A DNA stretch of 64,000 nt from Rhizobium etli_C (lineage in GTDB: Bacteria > Pseudomonadota > Alphaproteobacteria > Rhizobiales > Rhizobiaceae). Below are positions 8,221 through 17,264 of the stretch, in pieces; positions within the stretch are counted from its first letter, which is position 1, and each line of letters opens with the position of its first letter. A model generated the notes under the pieces. The model was not told the DNA's origin and made no database searches. It saw only the letters and a program-made list of their open reading frames with translations. The stretch is taken from assembly GCF_014198605.1 (NCBI RefSeq), contig NZ_JACIHU010000003.1; one strand, 5' to 3'. The position numbers and the translations under genes were made by a program.

Positions 8221-9144
8221 ATGCCCATCAAGATCCCCGATACGCTGCCCGCTTTCGAAACCCTCGTCCAGGAGGGTGTACGGGTAATGACCGAGACAAT
8301 GGCGATCCGGCAGGATATCCGCCCGTTGCAGATCGGGCTGCTCAATCTCATGCCGAACAAGATCAAGACCGAACTGCAGATGGCCCGCCTGGTCGGCGCC
8401 TCGCCGCTGCAGGTGGAGCTGTCGCTCATCCGCATCGGCGGCCACAAGGCGAAGAACACCTCCGAAGACCACCTGCTTGCCTTCTACCAGACCTGGGAAG
8501 AGGTAAAGCAGCGCAAATTCGACGGCTTCATCATCACCGGTGCGCCGATCGAACTCCTGCCCTATGAAGACGTCACCTATTGGAAAGAGATGCAGGAGAT
8601 TCTCGACTGGACGGAAACCAACGTCCATTCGACGATGAACGTCTGCTGGGGCGCGATGGCGGCGATCTATCATTTCCACGGCGTTCCGAAATACGAGCTG
8701 AAGGAGAAGGCCTTCGGCGTCTACCGCCACCGGAACCTGAAGCCTTCCTCGATCTATCTCAACGGCTTTTCCGATAATTTCGAAGTGCCGGTGTCCCGCT
8801 GGACGGAGGTGCGGCGCGCCGACATCGAGAAATCCGAAAGCCTGGAAATTCTGATGGAATCGAGCGAGATGGGCGTCTGCCTCGTGCATGAGAAGAGGGG
8901 CCGGCGGCTCTATATGTTCAATCATGTCGAATATGATTCAACCTCGCTCTCCGACGAGTATTTCCGTGATGTCGACGCCGGCGTGCCGATCAAGATGCCG
9001 CACAATTACTTCCCTCATAACGATCCGGCGCTTGCGCCGCAGAACCGCTGGCGCAGCCACGCACATCTCCTGTTCGGCAACTGGATCAACGAAATCTACC
9101 AGACGACGCCCTATGACGTCGAAGAGATCGGCATGGATCTCTGA
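8221..9144 (+). CDS. metA: Homoserine O-acetyltransferase (MetA type)
   Basis: First committed step of methionine synthesis: acylation of homoserine. The 307-residue protein begins MPIKIPDTLPA, the near-invariant MetA start, which favours 8221 over the upstream in-frame ATG at 8212. The nucleophile is Cys142 (VCWGAM). Residue 111 is glutamate (GAPIE). In this family Glu111 specifies acetyl-CoA and Gly111 succinyl-CoA, so the product is predicted to be O-acetylhomoserine despite the usual succinyltransferase label. Expression is governed by the SAM-II riboswitch and leader terminator just upstream. Confidence 0.93.
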   Translation: MPIKIPDTLPAFETLVQEGVRVMTETMAIRQDIRPLQIGLLNLMPNKIKTELQMARLVGASPLQVELSLIRIGGHKAKNTSEDHLLAFYQTWEEVKQRKFDGFIITGAPIELLPYEDVTYWKEMQEILDWTETNVHSTMNVCWGAMAAIYHFHGVPKYELKEKAFGVYRHRNLKPSSIYLNGFSDNFEVPVSRWTEVRRADIEKSESLEILMESSEMGVCLVHEKRGRRLYMFNHVEYDSTSLSDEYFRDVDAGVPIKMPHNYFPHNDPALAPQNRWRSHAHLLFGNWINEIYQTTPYDVEEIGMDL

Positions 9145-9258
9145 GCGGATGAGCGGATGCCGCGGCATTTCTTTCTGTTCCGACCGGTTGCGGATTGAAG
9201 CAAATGCAGGCAGGTTCCGGTCCTGAACCCCAAGGATAGAACGGAACGGATATCGATC

Positions 9259-10281
9259 ATGTCGGAGAAGTTGGAGCGCGAAGTTTTCGGGCAGACGAAG
9301 GCGGGCGAAACCGTCTATCGTGTCGTCATCAAGGGCGGAGGGCTGACGGCCAAGATCATCAGCTGGGGCGCGGTCATCCAGGATCTGCGCCTTGAGGGAC
9401 ATGACGCGCCGCTCTCGCTCGGCTTTGAGGATTTCGACAGCTATCCGTTCTATTCCGCCTATTTCGGCGCGACGCCCGGCCGCTGCGCCAACCGCATCGG
9501 CGGCGGGAAATTCACGCTCGACGGCAAGGACTGTCAGCTCGAGCCGAACGAAAACGGCGTCACGCATCTGCATGGCGGCAGCGACAATATCGCCAAACGC
9601 AACTGGACGATCGTCGAGCATGCCGTCGACCGCGTGGTGCTGAAGATCGTCGATCCCGATGGCCGCGCCGGCTATCCCGGCAATTGCACCATCCAGGCAA
9701 CCTTCTGGGTGCATGGCAACGGCGAACTGTCGGTGACCTACGAATCGACCAGCGATCAGGCGACGCTCGCCAATGTCTGCCAGCACGCCTATTTCAATCT
9801 CGACGGCCGCGAGGATGCGCTCGGCCACGACATCATGATCGCCGCCGATCATTATCTGCCGACCGATGAAAGGCAGGTGCCGACCGGCGAGATTCGTTCC
9901 GTTGCCGGCACGGAATTCGACCTGCGCGAAATGGCGCCGATGAAGCGTTTCGTCGGCAGCGAGCAGGTGCTGTATGACCATAATTTCTGCCTGTCAGCCG
10001 AACGCACCGCCAAGCGCAGCGTCGCGCTCGCCCGCAGCCTTTATTCCGGTGTGTCGCTTGAGGTGCGCAGCACCGAGCCGGGCGTGCAGTTCTATGCCGG
10101 TTTCAAGCTGAATACCGGGGCGCCCGGCCTCGGTGGGCGCAAATACGGCCCGTTCGCCGGCTTCTGCCTGGAAACGCAGGTCTGGCCGGATGCCATCAAT
10201 CACCAAGGTTTCCCGAATGCGGTGCTGCGCCCCGGCGAAGTGCTGCGCCAGGAGACGGATTATATCTTTACCAAGAGCTGA
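9259..10281 (+). CDS. Aldose 1-epimerase (galactose mutarotase family)
   Basis: A 340-residue beta-sandwich enzyme that interconverts alpha and beta anomers of aldoses. Family blocks are visible: TPGRCANRIGGGKF (about 73-86, sugar-binding Asn-Arg), the catalytic His in NVCQHAYFNLDG (about 172-183), and the catalytic Glu in PFAGFCLETQVWPDA near residue 305. It stands alone between metA and the amino-sugar operon, with its own terminator at 10325-10357. The sugar handled is not evident. Galactose or glucose is usual. Confidence 0.9.
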   Translation: MSEKLEREVFGQTKAGETVYRVVIKGGGLTAKIISWGAVIQDLRLEGHDAPLSLGFEDFDSYPFYSAYFGATPGRCANRIGGGKFTLDGKDCQLEPNENGVTHLHGGSDNIAKRNWTIVEHAVDRVVLKIVDPDGRAGYPGNCTIQATFWVHGNGELSVTYESTSDQATLANVCQHAYFNLDGREDALGHDIMIAADHYLPTDERQVPTGEIRSVAGTEFDLREMAPMKRFVGSEQVLYDHNFCLSAERTAKRSVALARSLYSGVSLEVRSTEPGVQFYAGFKLNTGAPGLGGRKYGPFAGFCLETQVWPDAINHQGFPNAVLRPGEVLRQETDYIFTKS

Positions 10282-10324
10282 GCGTCCGCCGGACGAACAC
10301 CTGTCAAATTCGAGCGCTATGAAA

Positions 10325-10357
10325 CCCTCTCCGGACACTCGCCGGGGAGGGTTTTTT
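10325..10357 (+). terminator. Rho-independent terminator after the epimerase
   Basis: CCCTCTCCGG (10325-10334) pairs with CCGGGGAGGG (10342-10351) over a 7-base loop, with one mismatch, followed by TTTTTT. Confidence 0.85.
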
Positions 10358-10388
10358 CTATTCGGCATCCGATTGCGTCTTGCCGATT

Positions 10389-10428
10389 GGTTCTAAATAG
10401 GTTCTATTGCCTGCCCATGGATAGAACC
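10389..10428. promoter_or_regulatory. Operator for the GntR regulator (three GGTTCTA half-sites)
   Basis: GGTTCTAA at 10389-10396, GGTTCTAT at 10400-10407 and its exact complement ATAGAACC at 10421-10428. The last pair is a perfect 8 bp inverted repeat with a 13 bp spacer, and its right arm lies inside the first codons of the regulator. This looks like an autoregulatory site of the gntR product. Confidence 0.6.
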
Positions 10429-11190
10429 AGTCTGATAGCGGAACTGAACAGCCGCGGTCTGCGTGACGCGGGCCTGACCGGGCCGCTCTACAAGCGGCTG
10501 GCGCAGGCCCTGACCGGCCTTGTGCAGGAAGGCCTGCTGAAGCCCGGCACAGCGCTGCCGGGCGAGCGCGACCTTGCCGAGGCCTTGAAGCTCGGCCGCG
10601 TCACCGTGCGCACCGCCTATCGCGATCTGATGGCGTCGGGCGTACTGGAATCGCGACATGGAAGCGGTACTTTCGTATCAAGCAGAGTGGAGCGCATGGA
10701 ACAGTCGCTCTGGCGGCTTTCCTCCTTCTCCGCCGACATGCGCTCGCGCGGGCGGCTGCCGGCCGCACAGATCTTGTCGCGGTCGGTTAACACGCCGTCG
10801 CCGGAGGAATCCTTCCTGCTCGGCCTCGGTGGCGACGAGCCGGTTCTGCGGCTCGACCGCTTGCGTCTTGCCGACGGCCTGCCGCTGGCGATTGAGCGCG
10901 CGGTGGTGCCGATCAAGTTCCTGGGCGACGATGCCGGCGGCGAAGGATCGCTTTACGATGCGCTGGCGGCCAACGGCCACAGGCCGGTGCGGGCGCTGCA
11001 GCGGCTGACCGCGGTTACCCTCGACCCGTCCTCGGCCGCCATCCTGAACGTCAAATCAGGCGCGCCGGCGCTTTTGATCGAACGTGTCTCGCGCCTGGAA
11101 GACCAGCGCGTCGTTGAATACACCCGCTCGCACTATCGCGGCGATGCCTATGATTTCGTTGCCGAATTGAGAATCGGAGATGACCTATGA
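10417..11190 (+). CDS. GntR-family (HutC/UTRA) regulator of the amino-sugar operon
   Basis: A 257-residue repressor with an N-terminal winged helix (about 15-80, with LPGERDLAEALKLGRVTVRTAYRDL) and a C-terminal UTRA effector domain (about 95-250). The UTRA domain of NagR/DasR-type proteins binds glucosamine-6-phosphate or N-acetylglucosamine-6-phosphate. The next three genes process those compounds, and the stop overlaps the next start (ATGA at 11187-11190). The ATG at 10417 begins MDRTSLIAEL. A frame extends up to 10387, but that region is operator sequence. Confidence 0.88.
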   Translation: MDRTSLIAELNSRGLRDAGLTGPLYKRLAQALTGLVQEGLLKPGTALPGERDLAEALKLGRVTVRTAYRDLMASGVLESRHGSGTFVSSRVERMEQSLWRLSSFSADMRSRGRLPAAQILSRSVNTPSPEESFLLGLGGDEPVLRLDRLRLADGLPLAIERAVVPIKFLGDDAGGEGSLYDALAANGHRPVRALQRLTAVTLDPSSAAILNVKSGAPALLIERVSRLEDQRVVEYTRSHYRGDAYDFVAELRIGDDL

Positions 11191-12218
11191 GTGAGAACCA
11201 GTCGCTGATGCTGCAGGAAGCCGGCCAGTCGCCGGAGGTGGTGGCCACACTTCTCGAAAAGGAAAAGCCGGTCTTTGCCGAGATCGCCCGGCTGTTTTCG
11301 TCCGCCCGCCCGAGCGTCGTGACGACGGCGGCGCGCGGCTCTTCGGATCACGCCGCCACCTTCTTCAAATATCTCTTCGAGATCACCTGCGGCGTTCCCG
11401 TCGCGTCCGTCGGCCCGTCGATCGCTTCCGTCTACGGCGCCGCACTCCATCTGAAGGGCGGCGTGCATTTCACTGTCTCGCAGTCGGGTGCCAGCCCCGA
11501 TATCGTGGCGCTGCAGGAGGCGGCCAAGAAGGGCGGGGCGACGACGATCGCCGTCGTCAACGTCACCGACAGCCCGCTGGCAAAACAGGCCGATATCGTT
11601 CTCGGCCTGAATGCCGGCGCCGAAAAGAGCGTTGCGGCAACGAAGTCCTTCATCGCTTCCGTTGCCGCTCTTGCCGGCGTCACCGCTGCGATCGGCGGCG
11701 GGTTCGACCTGCAGACAGCGCTCGCCAAGCTGCCGGAGGCGCTTTCGGCAACCGCCGGGATCGATACGGCGGCAGCCGAAGAGGTGCTCTTCCACGCGAC
11801 CTCGCTCTATACGGGCGGCCGCGGCCCGGCTTTCGCGATCGCACTTGAAGCGGCATTGAAGGCCAAGGAAACCGCCGGCCTGCATGCGGAGGCCTTTTCG
11901 CTGGCGGAACTGATGCACGGTCCGATGCGCCTGGTGCAGCCGGGCTTTCCGATTGTCGCCTTTGCGCCCGACGACGCGGCCTTCGCCAATAACGGCCAGG
12001 CGCTGGAGCGCCTGCAGAAACTCGGCGCCACCACTGTCGGCTTCTCCACGCAGCCGCTCTCTGGCCTCAATCTGCGGGTGCCGACGACGGGCAACGGTCT
12101 CGTCGATCCGCTGGTGTCGCTGCTCGTCTATTACCGGCTGATCGAGTCGGTGACGCGGCGCAAGGGCTTCGATCCGGACAAGCCGGCAAACCTGCTCAAG
12201 GTGACGGAGACGGTCTGA
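11187..12218 (+). CDS. SIS-domain glucosamine-6-phosphate deaminase (NagB-II type)
   Basis: A 343-residue protein of two SIS sugar-phosphate isomerase domains, without the glutaminase domain of GlmS. It has TTAARGSSDHAA and FTVSQSGASPDIV phosphate-binding loops in the first SIS domain, and the C-terminal FDPDKPANLLKVTETV tail typical of GlmS-like SIS proteins. Stand-alone proteins of this type next to nagA act as NagB-II, converting glucosamine-6-phosphate to fructose-6-phosphate and ammonia. It overlaps gntR by 4 bp and touches nagA (TGATG at 12216-12220), so the genes are translationally coupled. The deaminase call is by context. Confidence 0.82.
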   Translation: MSENQSLMLQEAGQSPEVVATLLEKEKPVFAEIARLFSSARPSVVTTAARGSSDHAATFFKYLFEITCGVPVASVGPSIASVYGAALHLKGGVHFTVSQSGASPDIVALQEAAKKGGATTIAVVNVTDSPLAKQADIVLGLNAGAEKSVAATKSFIASVAALAGVTAAIGGGFDLQTALAKLPEALSATAGIDTAAAEEVLFHATSLYTGGRGPAFAIALEAALKAKETAGLHAEAFSLAELMHGPMRLVQPGFPIVAFAPDDAAFANNGQALERLQKLGATTVGFSTQPLSGLNLRVPTTGNGLVDPLVSLLVYYRLIESVTRRKGFDPDKPANLLKVTETV

Positions 12219-13369
12219 TGGCCCGCAAGATCTTCATCGGCGCCCGTATTTTCGACGGCGAGCGCTTTCATGACGACAAGGCGCTGGTCGTCGCCGCCGG
12301 CCGGGTCGAAGCGATCGTTGCGACAAACGATCTGCCGGACGGCGAGACGGTGACGCTTGCCGGCGGCGTGCTTTCGGCCGGCTTCATCGATGCGCAGGTC
12401 AACGGCGGCGGCGGACGGATGCTGAATGACGAACCATCCGTCGCCTCGATGGAGATCATCGCACAGGGGCATCGGCCCTATGGAACGACCGCGCTGCTGC
12501 CGACGCTGATCACCGACACATCCGAGGCCTCCATTGCCGCGATCGAGGCCGCGATCGAGGCTGTCAAAGGGAACCGCGGCGTCGCCGGCCTGCATCTCGA
12601 AGGCCCGCATCTGGCGCCTGCGCGCAAAGGCGCGCATCTGGCCGAATTGATGCGGCCGGTGGAGGACCGCGACGTCAGGGCCTTCATCCGTGCGCGTGAG
12701 GCAATCGGCACACTGCTCGTCACTATTGCCGCCGAACAGGTGACGGTTGCCCAGGTAAGCGAACTTGCCGAAGCCGGCGTCACCGTCAGCATCGGCCATT
12801 CCGATTGTTCTAGCGAGGCGGCGGAGGAACGTTTCGATGCCGGGGCGCGTGGCGTCACGCATCTCTTCAACGCCATGAGCCAGATGGGACATCGCGCCCC
12901 CGGCCTCGTCGGCGCCGCGATCGATCATCCCTCCACCTGGTGCGGCATCATTGCCGACGGTCATCACGTCGATCCGAAGGCCTTGCGCACGGCGCTGCGC
13001 GCCAAGCGGGGCGAAGGCAAACTGTTCTTCGTCACCGATGCGATGTCGCTCGTCGGATCAAAAGAGGATTCGTTCACGCTGAACGGGCGCACCGTCCGGC
13101 GCGAAAGGGGCGGCTTCTGCTCGAAACTGGTGCTGTCCGACGGCACGCTCGCCGGTTCCGACGTCGACATGATCTCGACGATCCGTTACGGCGTCACCTA
13201 TCTCGACCTGACGCTCGCCGAGGCCTTGCGCATGGCGACCCTCTATCCCGCACGTTTCCTCAGGCTTGCCGATCGCGGCCATCTTTCGCCGGGCGCGCGC
13301 GCCGATCTCGTCCATCTCACCGATGCGCTGACTGTTACCGCCACCTGGCTTGCCGGCGAGCCGGCCTGA
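12218..13369 (+). CDS. nagA: N-acetylglucosamine-6-phosphate deacetylase
   Basis: A 383-residue amidohydrolase-fold enzyme removing acetate from N-acetylglucosamine-6-phosphate. Landmarks in order: GFIDAQVNGGGG (metal site), GLHLEGPHLAPARKGAH (about 125-141, metal-binding Glu), VSIGHSDC (His ligand), GVTHLFNAMSQM (second His), IADGHHVD and the catalytic Asp in FVTDAM. Together with the SIS deaminase upstream it would feed amino sugars from chitin oligomers or peptidoglycan into glycolysis. ATG overlaps the preceding stop. Confidence 0.93.
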   Translation: MARKIFIGARIFDGERFHDDKALVVAAGRVEAIVATNDLPDGETVTLAGGVLSAGFIDAQVNGGGGRMLNDEPSVASMEIIAQGHRPYGTTALLPTLITDTSEASIAAIEAAIEAVKGNRGVAGLHLEGPHLAPARKGAHLAELMRPVEDRDVRAFIRAREAIGTLLVTIAAEQVTVAQVSELAEAGVTVSIGHSDCSSEAAEERFDAGARGVTHLFNAMSQMGHRAPGLVGAAIDHPSTWCGIIADGHHVDPKALRTALRAKRGEGKLFFVTDAMSLVGSKEDSFTLNGRTVRRERGGFCSKLVLSDGTLAGSDVDMISTIRYGVTYLDLTLAEALRMATLYPARFLRLADRGHLSPGARADLVHLTDALTVTATWLAGEPA

Positions 13370-13386
13370 CGTCAAGGAGACACGGC

Positions 13387-14115
13387 ATGACTGATATCAC
13401 CGATGCCTATTTCTCCAATCTGATCGGTCGGCTGGAGACGTTGAAGGCGGCGCTTGCCGAGCCGATGGCGCAGGCAGCGTCGGTGATCCTCGATGCCGCC
13501 CGCGGCGACAAGCGCGTCTATGTCTTCGGCACCGGCCATTCGCACATGCTGGCGGAAGAGGTGCACTACCGCGCCGGCGGGCTCGCCTTCACGGTGCCGG
13601 TGCTTGTCGGGTCGGCCATGCTGCACGAGGGAGCGGTCATCAGCTCGGTCTATGAACGCACCCAGGGCCTGGTGCGGCCGATGCTGGAGCGTTACGGCAT
13701 GCAGCCGGGCGACGTCATTATCATTGCCTCGAATTCCGGCGTGAACGCCGCGCCAATCGAAGCCGCCGACTATGCGCATGAAATCGGCGCCAAGGTGATC
13801 GCCATCACCTCGATCGCCTATTCCGCAGCGATCGCCAATGGCCGCCGGCGGCTCGCAGAAGTCGCCGATATCGTGCTCGACAACGGGCTGCCGCCGGGTG
13901 ATGCCGTTCTCGACCTTGCAGGCACAGGGCTTCGGGTCGGGCCGGTCTCGACGGCGGTCGGGGTCACGGTCATCAATGCGATCTTTGCCGAAGTCGCCTC
14001 GGAGCTTTCCAAATCCGGCGATGCGCCGGTCTATCTCAGCGCCAACATGCCGGGGGCTGCCGAGATCAATCAGAAGCTGGTGAAGAAGTACAGGCCGCGC
14101 AATCCGCATCTCTGA
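13387..14115 (+). CDS. SIS-domain protein (UPF0309-like)
   Basis: A 242-residue single-SIS protein: VYVFGTGHSHMLAEE at about 39-53 is the sugar-phosphate loop, and IIIASNSGVNAAPIE near 116 is the second SIS loop. Relatives (UPF0309) occur beside amino-sugar or N-acetylmuramic acid genes, and their exact substrate is generally unknown. It closes the gntR-SIS-nagA operon, 17 bp after nagA, with a clear AAGGAGA ribosome site at 13374-13380. An isomerase or etherase acting on a phosphorylated amino sugar is likely. Confidence 0.82.
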   Translation: MTDITDAYFSNLIGRLETLKAALAEPMAQAASVILDAARGDKRVYVFGTGHSHMLAEEVHYRAGGLAFTVPVLVGSAMLHEGAVISSVYERTQGLVRPMLERYGMQPGDVIIIASNSGVNAAPIEAADYAHEIGAKVIAITSIAYSAAIANGRRRLAEVADIVLDNGLPPGDAVLDLAGTGLRVGPVSTAVGVTVINAIFAEVASELSKSGDAPVYLSANMPGAAEINQKLVKKYRPRNPHL

Positions 14116-14126
14116 TATCGCGGATA

Positions 14127-14157
14127 CAAAAAAGGCCGGTCTGAGCCGGCCTTTTGC
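14127..14157. terminator. Bidirectional terminator between the amino-sugar operon and efp
   Basis: AAAAAA, then GGCCGG (14134-14139), TCTGAG, CCGGCC (14146-14151), then TTTT. The flanking A and T runs allow it to stop convergent transcripts from both sides. Confidence 0.85.
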
Positions 14158-14173
14158 GCGAAATGCAACAGGA

Positions 14174-14743
14174 TCAGTCCTTGGCGCGTTCGACGTAGGA
14201 ATTGTCTTCGGTCGCGATGACGACGCGGGTGCCGGCATTGATGTGCGGCGGCACCATGGTGCGCACGCCGTTCGACAGCATGGCCGGCTTGTAGGAGGAC
14301 GACGCCGTCTGGCCCTTGACGACCGGCTCGGTCTCGGTGATTTCGAGCGTGACGTGGCGCGGCAATTCGAGCGCCAGCGGAATGCCTTCATGGATCGACA
14401 GGATGCAGGACATGCCTTCCTGGAGGAAGGCCTTCTGGTCGCCCATGGTCTCGACGTCGACCACGACCTGGTCGTAGGTCGCCGGGTTCATGAAGTGGAA
14501 ACCTTCGCCGTCTTCATAGAGATACTGGAAGGAGACGTCTTCGACGAAGGCGCGCTCGACCTGTTCGGTGGTGCGCCAGCGCTCGGAAACCTTCACGCCG
14601 TCAACGATGCGGCGCATGTCGACCTGGGTGACCGGCGTGCCCTTGCCCGGATGAAAGTTCTGGGCGGTGAGAACGACGTAGAGCTTGCCGTCGACATCGA
14701 GAACGTTGCCCTTGCGGACCGAAGAGGCGATGACCTTGACCAT
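14174..14743 (-). CDS. efp: Elongation factor P
   Basis: Translation factor that rescues ribosomes stalled at polyproline. The 189-residue protein has the three-beta-domain length of bacterial EF-P. Lysine 34 sits in HPGKGTP, the loop that receives beta-lysine from EpmA/EpmB. Start ATG at 14743 begins MVKVIASSVRKGN. The open frame extending upstream to 15058 is not conserved in character. It is divergent from epmA-epmB, so factor and modification enzymes are encoded together. Confidence 0.97.
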   Translation of the reverse strand: MVKVIASSVRKGNVLDVDGKLYVVLTAQNFHPGKGTPVTQVDMRRIVDGVKVSERWRTTEQVERAFVEDVSFQYLYEDGEGFHFMNPATYDQVVVDVETMGDQKAFLQEGMSCILSIHEGIPLALELPRHVTLEITETEPVVKGQTASSSYKPAMLSNGVRTMVPPHINAGTRVVIATEDNSYVERAKD

Positions 14744-14891
14744 AAGACTTCCTTGTAACTCGGCTTTCGGCGTCGTAGAGGACTGTCGAAACGCCCTGAA
14801 GACGCAAATGTTTTTCTTTGGGGGCGCAACTAACCTAAAATCCGGGAAATAGCCACCCCCATACCGGCTTCTCCGGCGAAGAAAGCTTGGA

Positions 14892-15953
14892 ATGAACTCT
14901 GCGGCCAAAGCGTCCCCCTGGTGGACCCCGTCCGTGCATGCCGATCGCCGCCCGTTCCTCATCGGGCGCAATGCGATCCAGGCCGCGTTGCGCGGGTTTT
15001 TCGCGCGCGAGGATTTCATCGAGGTGGATACTGCGGTGCTGCAGATATCGCCGGGCAACGAGGCGCACCTGCATGCCTTCGCGACGGAAGCGGTGACGAC
15101 GGACGGGCAGAGGGCGCCATTTTATCTGCACACTTCGCCGGAATTCGCCTGCAAGAAGCTGCTCGCAGCCGGCGAGCAACGCATCTCCTGCTTTGCCCAT
15201 GTCTACCGCAATCGCGAGCGCGGGCCGCTGCATCACCCGGAATTCACCATGCTCGAATGGTATCGGGCCGGCGAAAGCTATGAGAGCCTGATGATGGATT
15301 GCGTGCGCATTCTGGCGCTTGCGGCCGAGACGGCCAAGACTGACAGGCTTGTCTATCGCGGCCGTGAGAGCGATCCCTTTGCGGGGCCGGAGCGGGTGAG
15401 CGTCGCCGAAGCGTTCGAGCGTCACGCCGGCATCGATCTTCTCGCCTCCGTCGCCGCCGACGGTTCGACCGATCGTGAGCATCTGGCGGCCGAGCTCAGG
15501 CGCGTCGGCATGCGTGTGGCCGATGACGACGGCTGGGCCGATCTCTTCAGCCGGGTGCTTGTCGAGAAAATCGAGCCGCATCTCGGCTTCGGCCGCATCA
15601 CCATTCTCGACGAATATCCGGTCTCGGAGGCGGCCCTTGCCCGCCCATCAGCCCGCGATCCGCGTGTTGCCGAGCGTTTCGAGCTCTATGCCTGTGGCGT
15701 CGAGCTCGCCAACGGCTTCGGCGAGCTCACCAACGCCGCCGAACAAAAGCGGCGGTTCGAGATCGAGATGGCCGAGAAGATGCGGGTCTATGGTGAGACC
15801 TATCCGATCGACGAGGATTTCCTGGCGGCGCTGTCGCTGATGCCCGAGGCAAGCGGCATTGCGCTCGGTTTCGACCGGCTGGTCATGCTGGCGACGGGCG
15901 CTTCGCGCATCGATCAGGTGCTCTGGGCACCGGTTGCGGAGTATGGACGATGA
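14892..15953 (+). CDS. epmA: EF-P lysyltransferase (EpmA/PoxA/GenX)
   Basis: A 353-residue paralogue of class II lysyl-tRNA synthetase that lacks the anticodon-binding domain. It attaches (R)-beta-lysine to Lys34 of EF-P. Class II motif 2 is seen as FAHVYRNRERGPLHHPEFTMLEWY (about 97-120) and motif 3 as GIALGFDRLVMLATG (about 322-336). AAGCTTGGA precedes the ATG. The stop overlaps the epmB start by 4 bp. Together with the divergent efp this is the complete beta-lysylation pathway minus the hydroxylase EpmC, which I do not see here. Confidence 0.95.
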   Translation: MNSAAKASPWWTPSVHADRRPFLIGRNAIQAALRGFFAREDFIEVDTAVLQISPGNEAHLHAFATEAVTTDGQRAPFYLHTSPEFACKKLLAAGEQRISCFAHVYRNRERGPLHHPEFTMLEWYRAGESYESLMMDCVRILALAAETAKTDRLVYRGRESDPFAGPERVSVAEAFERHAGIDLLASVAADGSTDREHLAAELRRVGMRVADDDGWADLFSRVLVEKIEPHLGFGRITILDEYPVSEAALARPSARDPRVAERFELYACGVELANGFGELTNAAEQKRRFEIEMAEKMRVYGETYPIDEDFLAALSLMPEASGIALGFDRLVMLATGASRIDQVLWAPVAEYGR

Positions 15954-17002
15954 ACGTCGTCAAACCGATCAAGAGCGTCGATGATCTTCTACAGGCAGGT
16001 CTGGCCACGCCCGGCGATCGTACAATGCTCGACGAGGTGGCCGCGCGTTACGCGATCGCCCTGACACCTGTTATAACCAGGCTGATCGACCGCGCCGATC
16101 CTGATGATCCGATCGCACGGCAATTCGTGCCCGACGCCGCCGAACTGGCGGTCGCGCCGGGGGAACGCGCCGATCCGATCGGCGACCATGCCCATAGCCC
16201 CGTTGAAGGCATCGTCCACCGCTATCCCGATCGCGTACTGCTCAAAGCCGTGCATATCTGCCCGGTCTATTGCCGCTTCTGCTTCCGGCGCGAAATGGTC
16301 GGACCGCAGGGTCTCGGCACGCTCGATGCGGCGGCGATGCAGAAAGCCTTTGATTACATAGCCGATCATCAGGAGATCTGGGAGGTCATCCTCACCGGCG
16401 GCGATCCGCTCGTGCTTTCGGCGCGCCGGCTCACCGACATCATGGAGGCGCTCGCGGCAATCGCGCATGTGAAGATCGTGCGCTTCCACACCCGCGTTCC
16501 CGTCGTCGATCCCGAAAAGATCGACGCGGCGCTGATCGCTGCCCTGAAGGCGAGCGGCAAGACCGTCTATGTGGCGCTGCATGCCAACCATCCCAGCGAG
16601 CTGACAAGCGAAGCGCGCGCGGCTTGCGCCCGCCTGGTCGATGCCGGCATCGCCATGGTCAGCCAGTCGGTACTGCTGAAGGGCGTCAATGACGATCCCG
16701 ACGTGCTTGCCGAACTGATGAAGGCCTTCGTCGAGATCCGCGTCAAACCCTATTACCTGCACCATCCGGATCTGGCGCCCGGCACCGGCCATTTCAGATT
16801 GTCGATCGACGAAGGGCAGCGGATCGTCGCGGCGCTGCGCGGACGGATTTCCGGGCTTTGCCAGCCGGCCTATATCCTCGATATCCCGGGCGGTCATGGC
16901 AAGGCCGTCATCAGCGAAAGCGTGATCAGGGCAACAGGTGACGGATGTTACTCCGTCTCGGACTATCGCGGCGGCGAGCATTCCTATCCCCCCGCCGGTT
17001 GA
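15950..17002 (+). CDS. epmB: EF-P beta-lysylation protein EpmB (lysine 2,3-aminomutase family)
   Basis: A 350-residue radical SAM enzyme that makes (R)-beta-lysine from (S)-alpha-lysine for EF-P modification. The [4Fe-4S] motif CxxxCxxC is Cys104, Cys108 and Cys111 (CPVYCRFC). A GGDPL motif and the PLP-type KamA core follow (about 140-330). Starts with ATGA overlap on epmA, so the pair is one operon opposite efp. Confidence 0.95.
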   Translation: MNVVKPIKSVDDLLQAGLATPGDRTMLDEVAARYAIALTPVITRLIDRADPDDPIARQFVPDAAELAVAPGERADPIGDHAHSPVEGIVHRYPDRVLLKAVHICPVYCRFCFRREMVGPQGLGTLDAAAMQKAFDYIADHQEIWEVILTGGDPLVLSARRLTDIMEALAAIAHVKIVRFHTRVPVVDPEKIDAALIAALKASGKTVYVALHANHPSELTSEARAACARLVDAGIAMVSQSVLLKGVNDDPDVLAELMKAFVEIRVKPYYLHHPDLAPGTGHFRLSIDEGQRIVAALRGRISGLCQPAYILDIPGGHGKAVISESVIRATGDGCYSVSDYRGGEHSYPPAG

Positions 17003-17264
17003 CGCAAAATGGCGCTTTGCGTGTCATTTCTGTACTCGTCGCGTCGACGAGCGCCGCAAGCTTCATCGGCGAAACTCAATTAAACTATTGATGTAGAATT
17101 GTTATTTTTACTCCAGCCGGGCCGATCGCTAAAATCCTAACTATGAGTGCTAATCATATTTAACCCAACAAATTAGCGGAATGTTCTGTTTTCCGCACTA
17201 AAAGAACGCTCATGACAAGGCGATGAACGCCGGTTCGGGATCATGAGAATCTTGGAGTGATGGG
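17003..17264. other. Leader of the carrier-protein operon
   Basis: 262 bp, noticeably AT-richer (17080-17210) than the surroundings, upstream of the seven-gene operon. It must hold the operon promoter, but no single -35/-10 pair stands out. A spaced GGAG precedes the ATG at 17265. Confidence 0.4.

Noticed and set aside
14744..15058. N-terminal extension of efp
   Set aside because: EF-P begins MVKVIASS and Lys34 falls into register only with the 14743 start.
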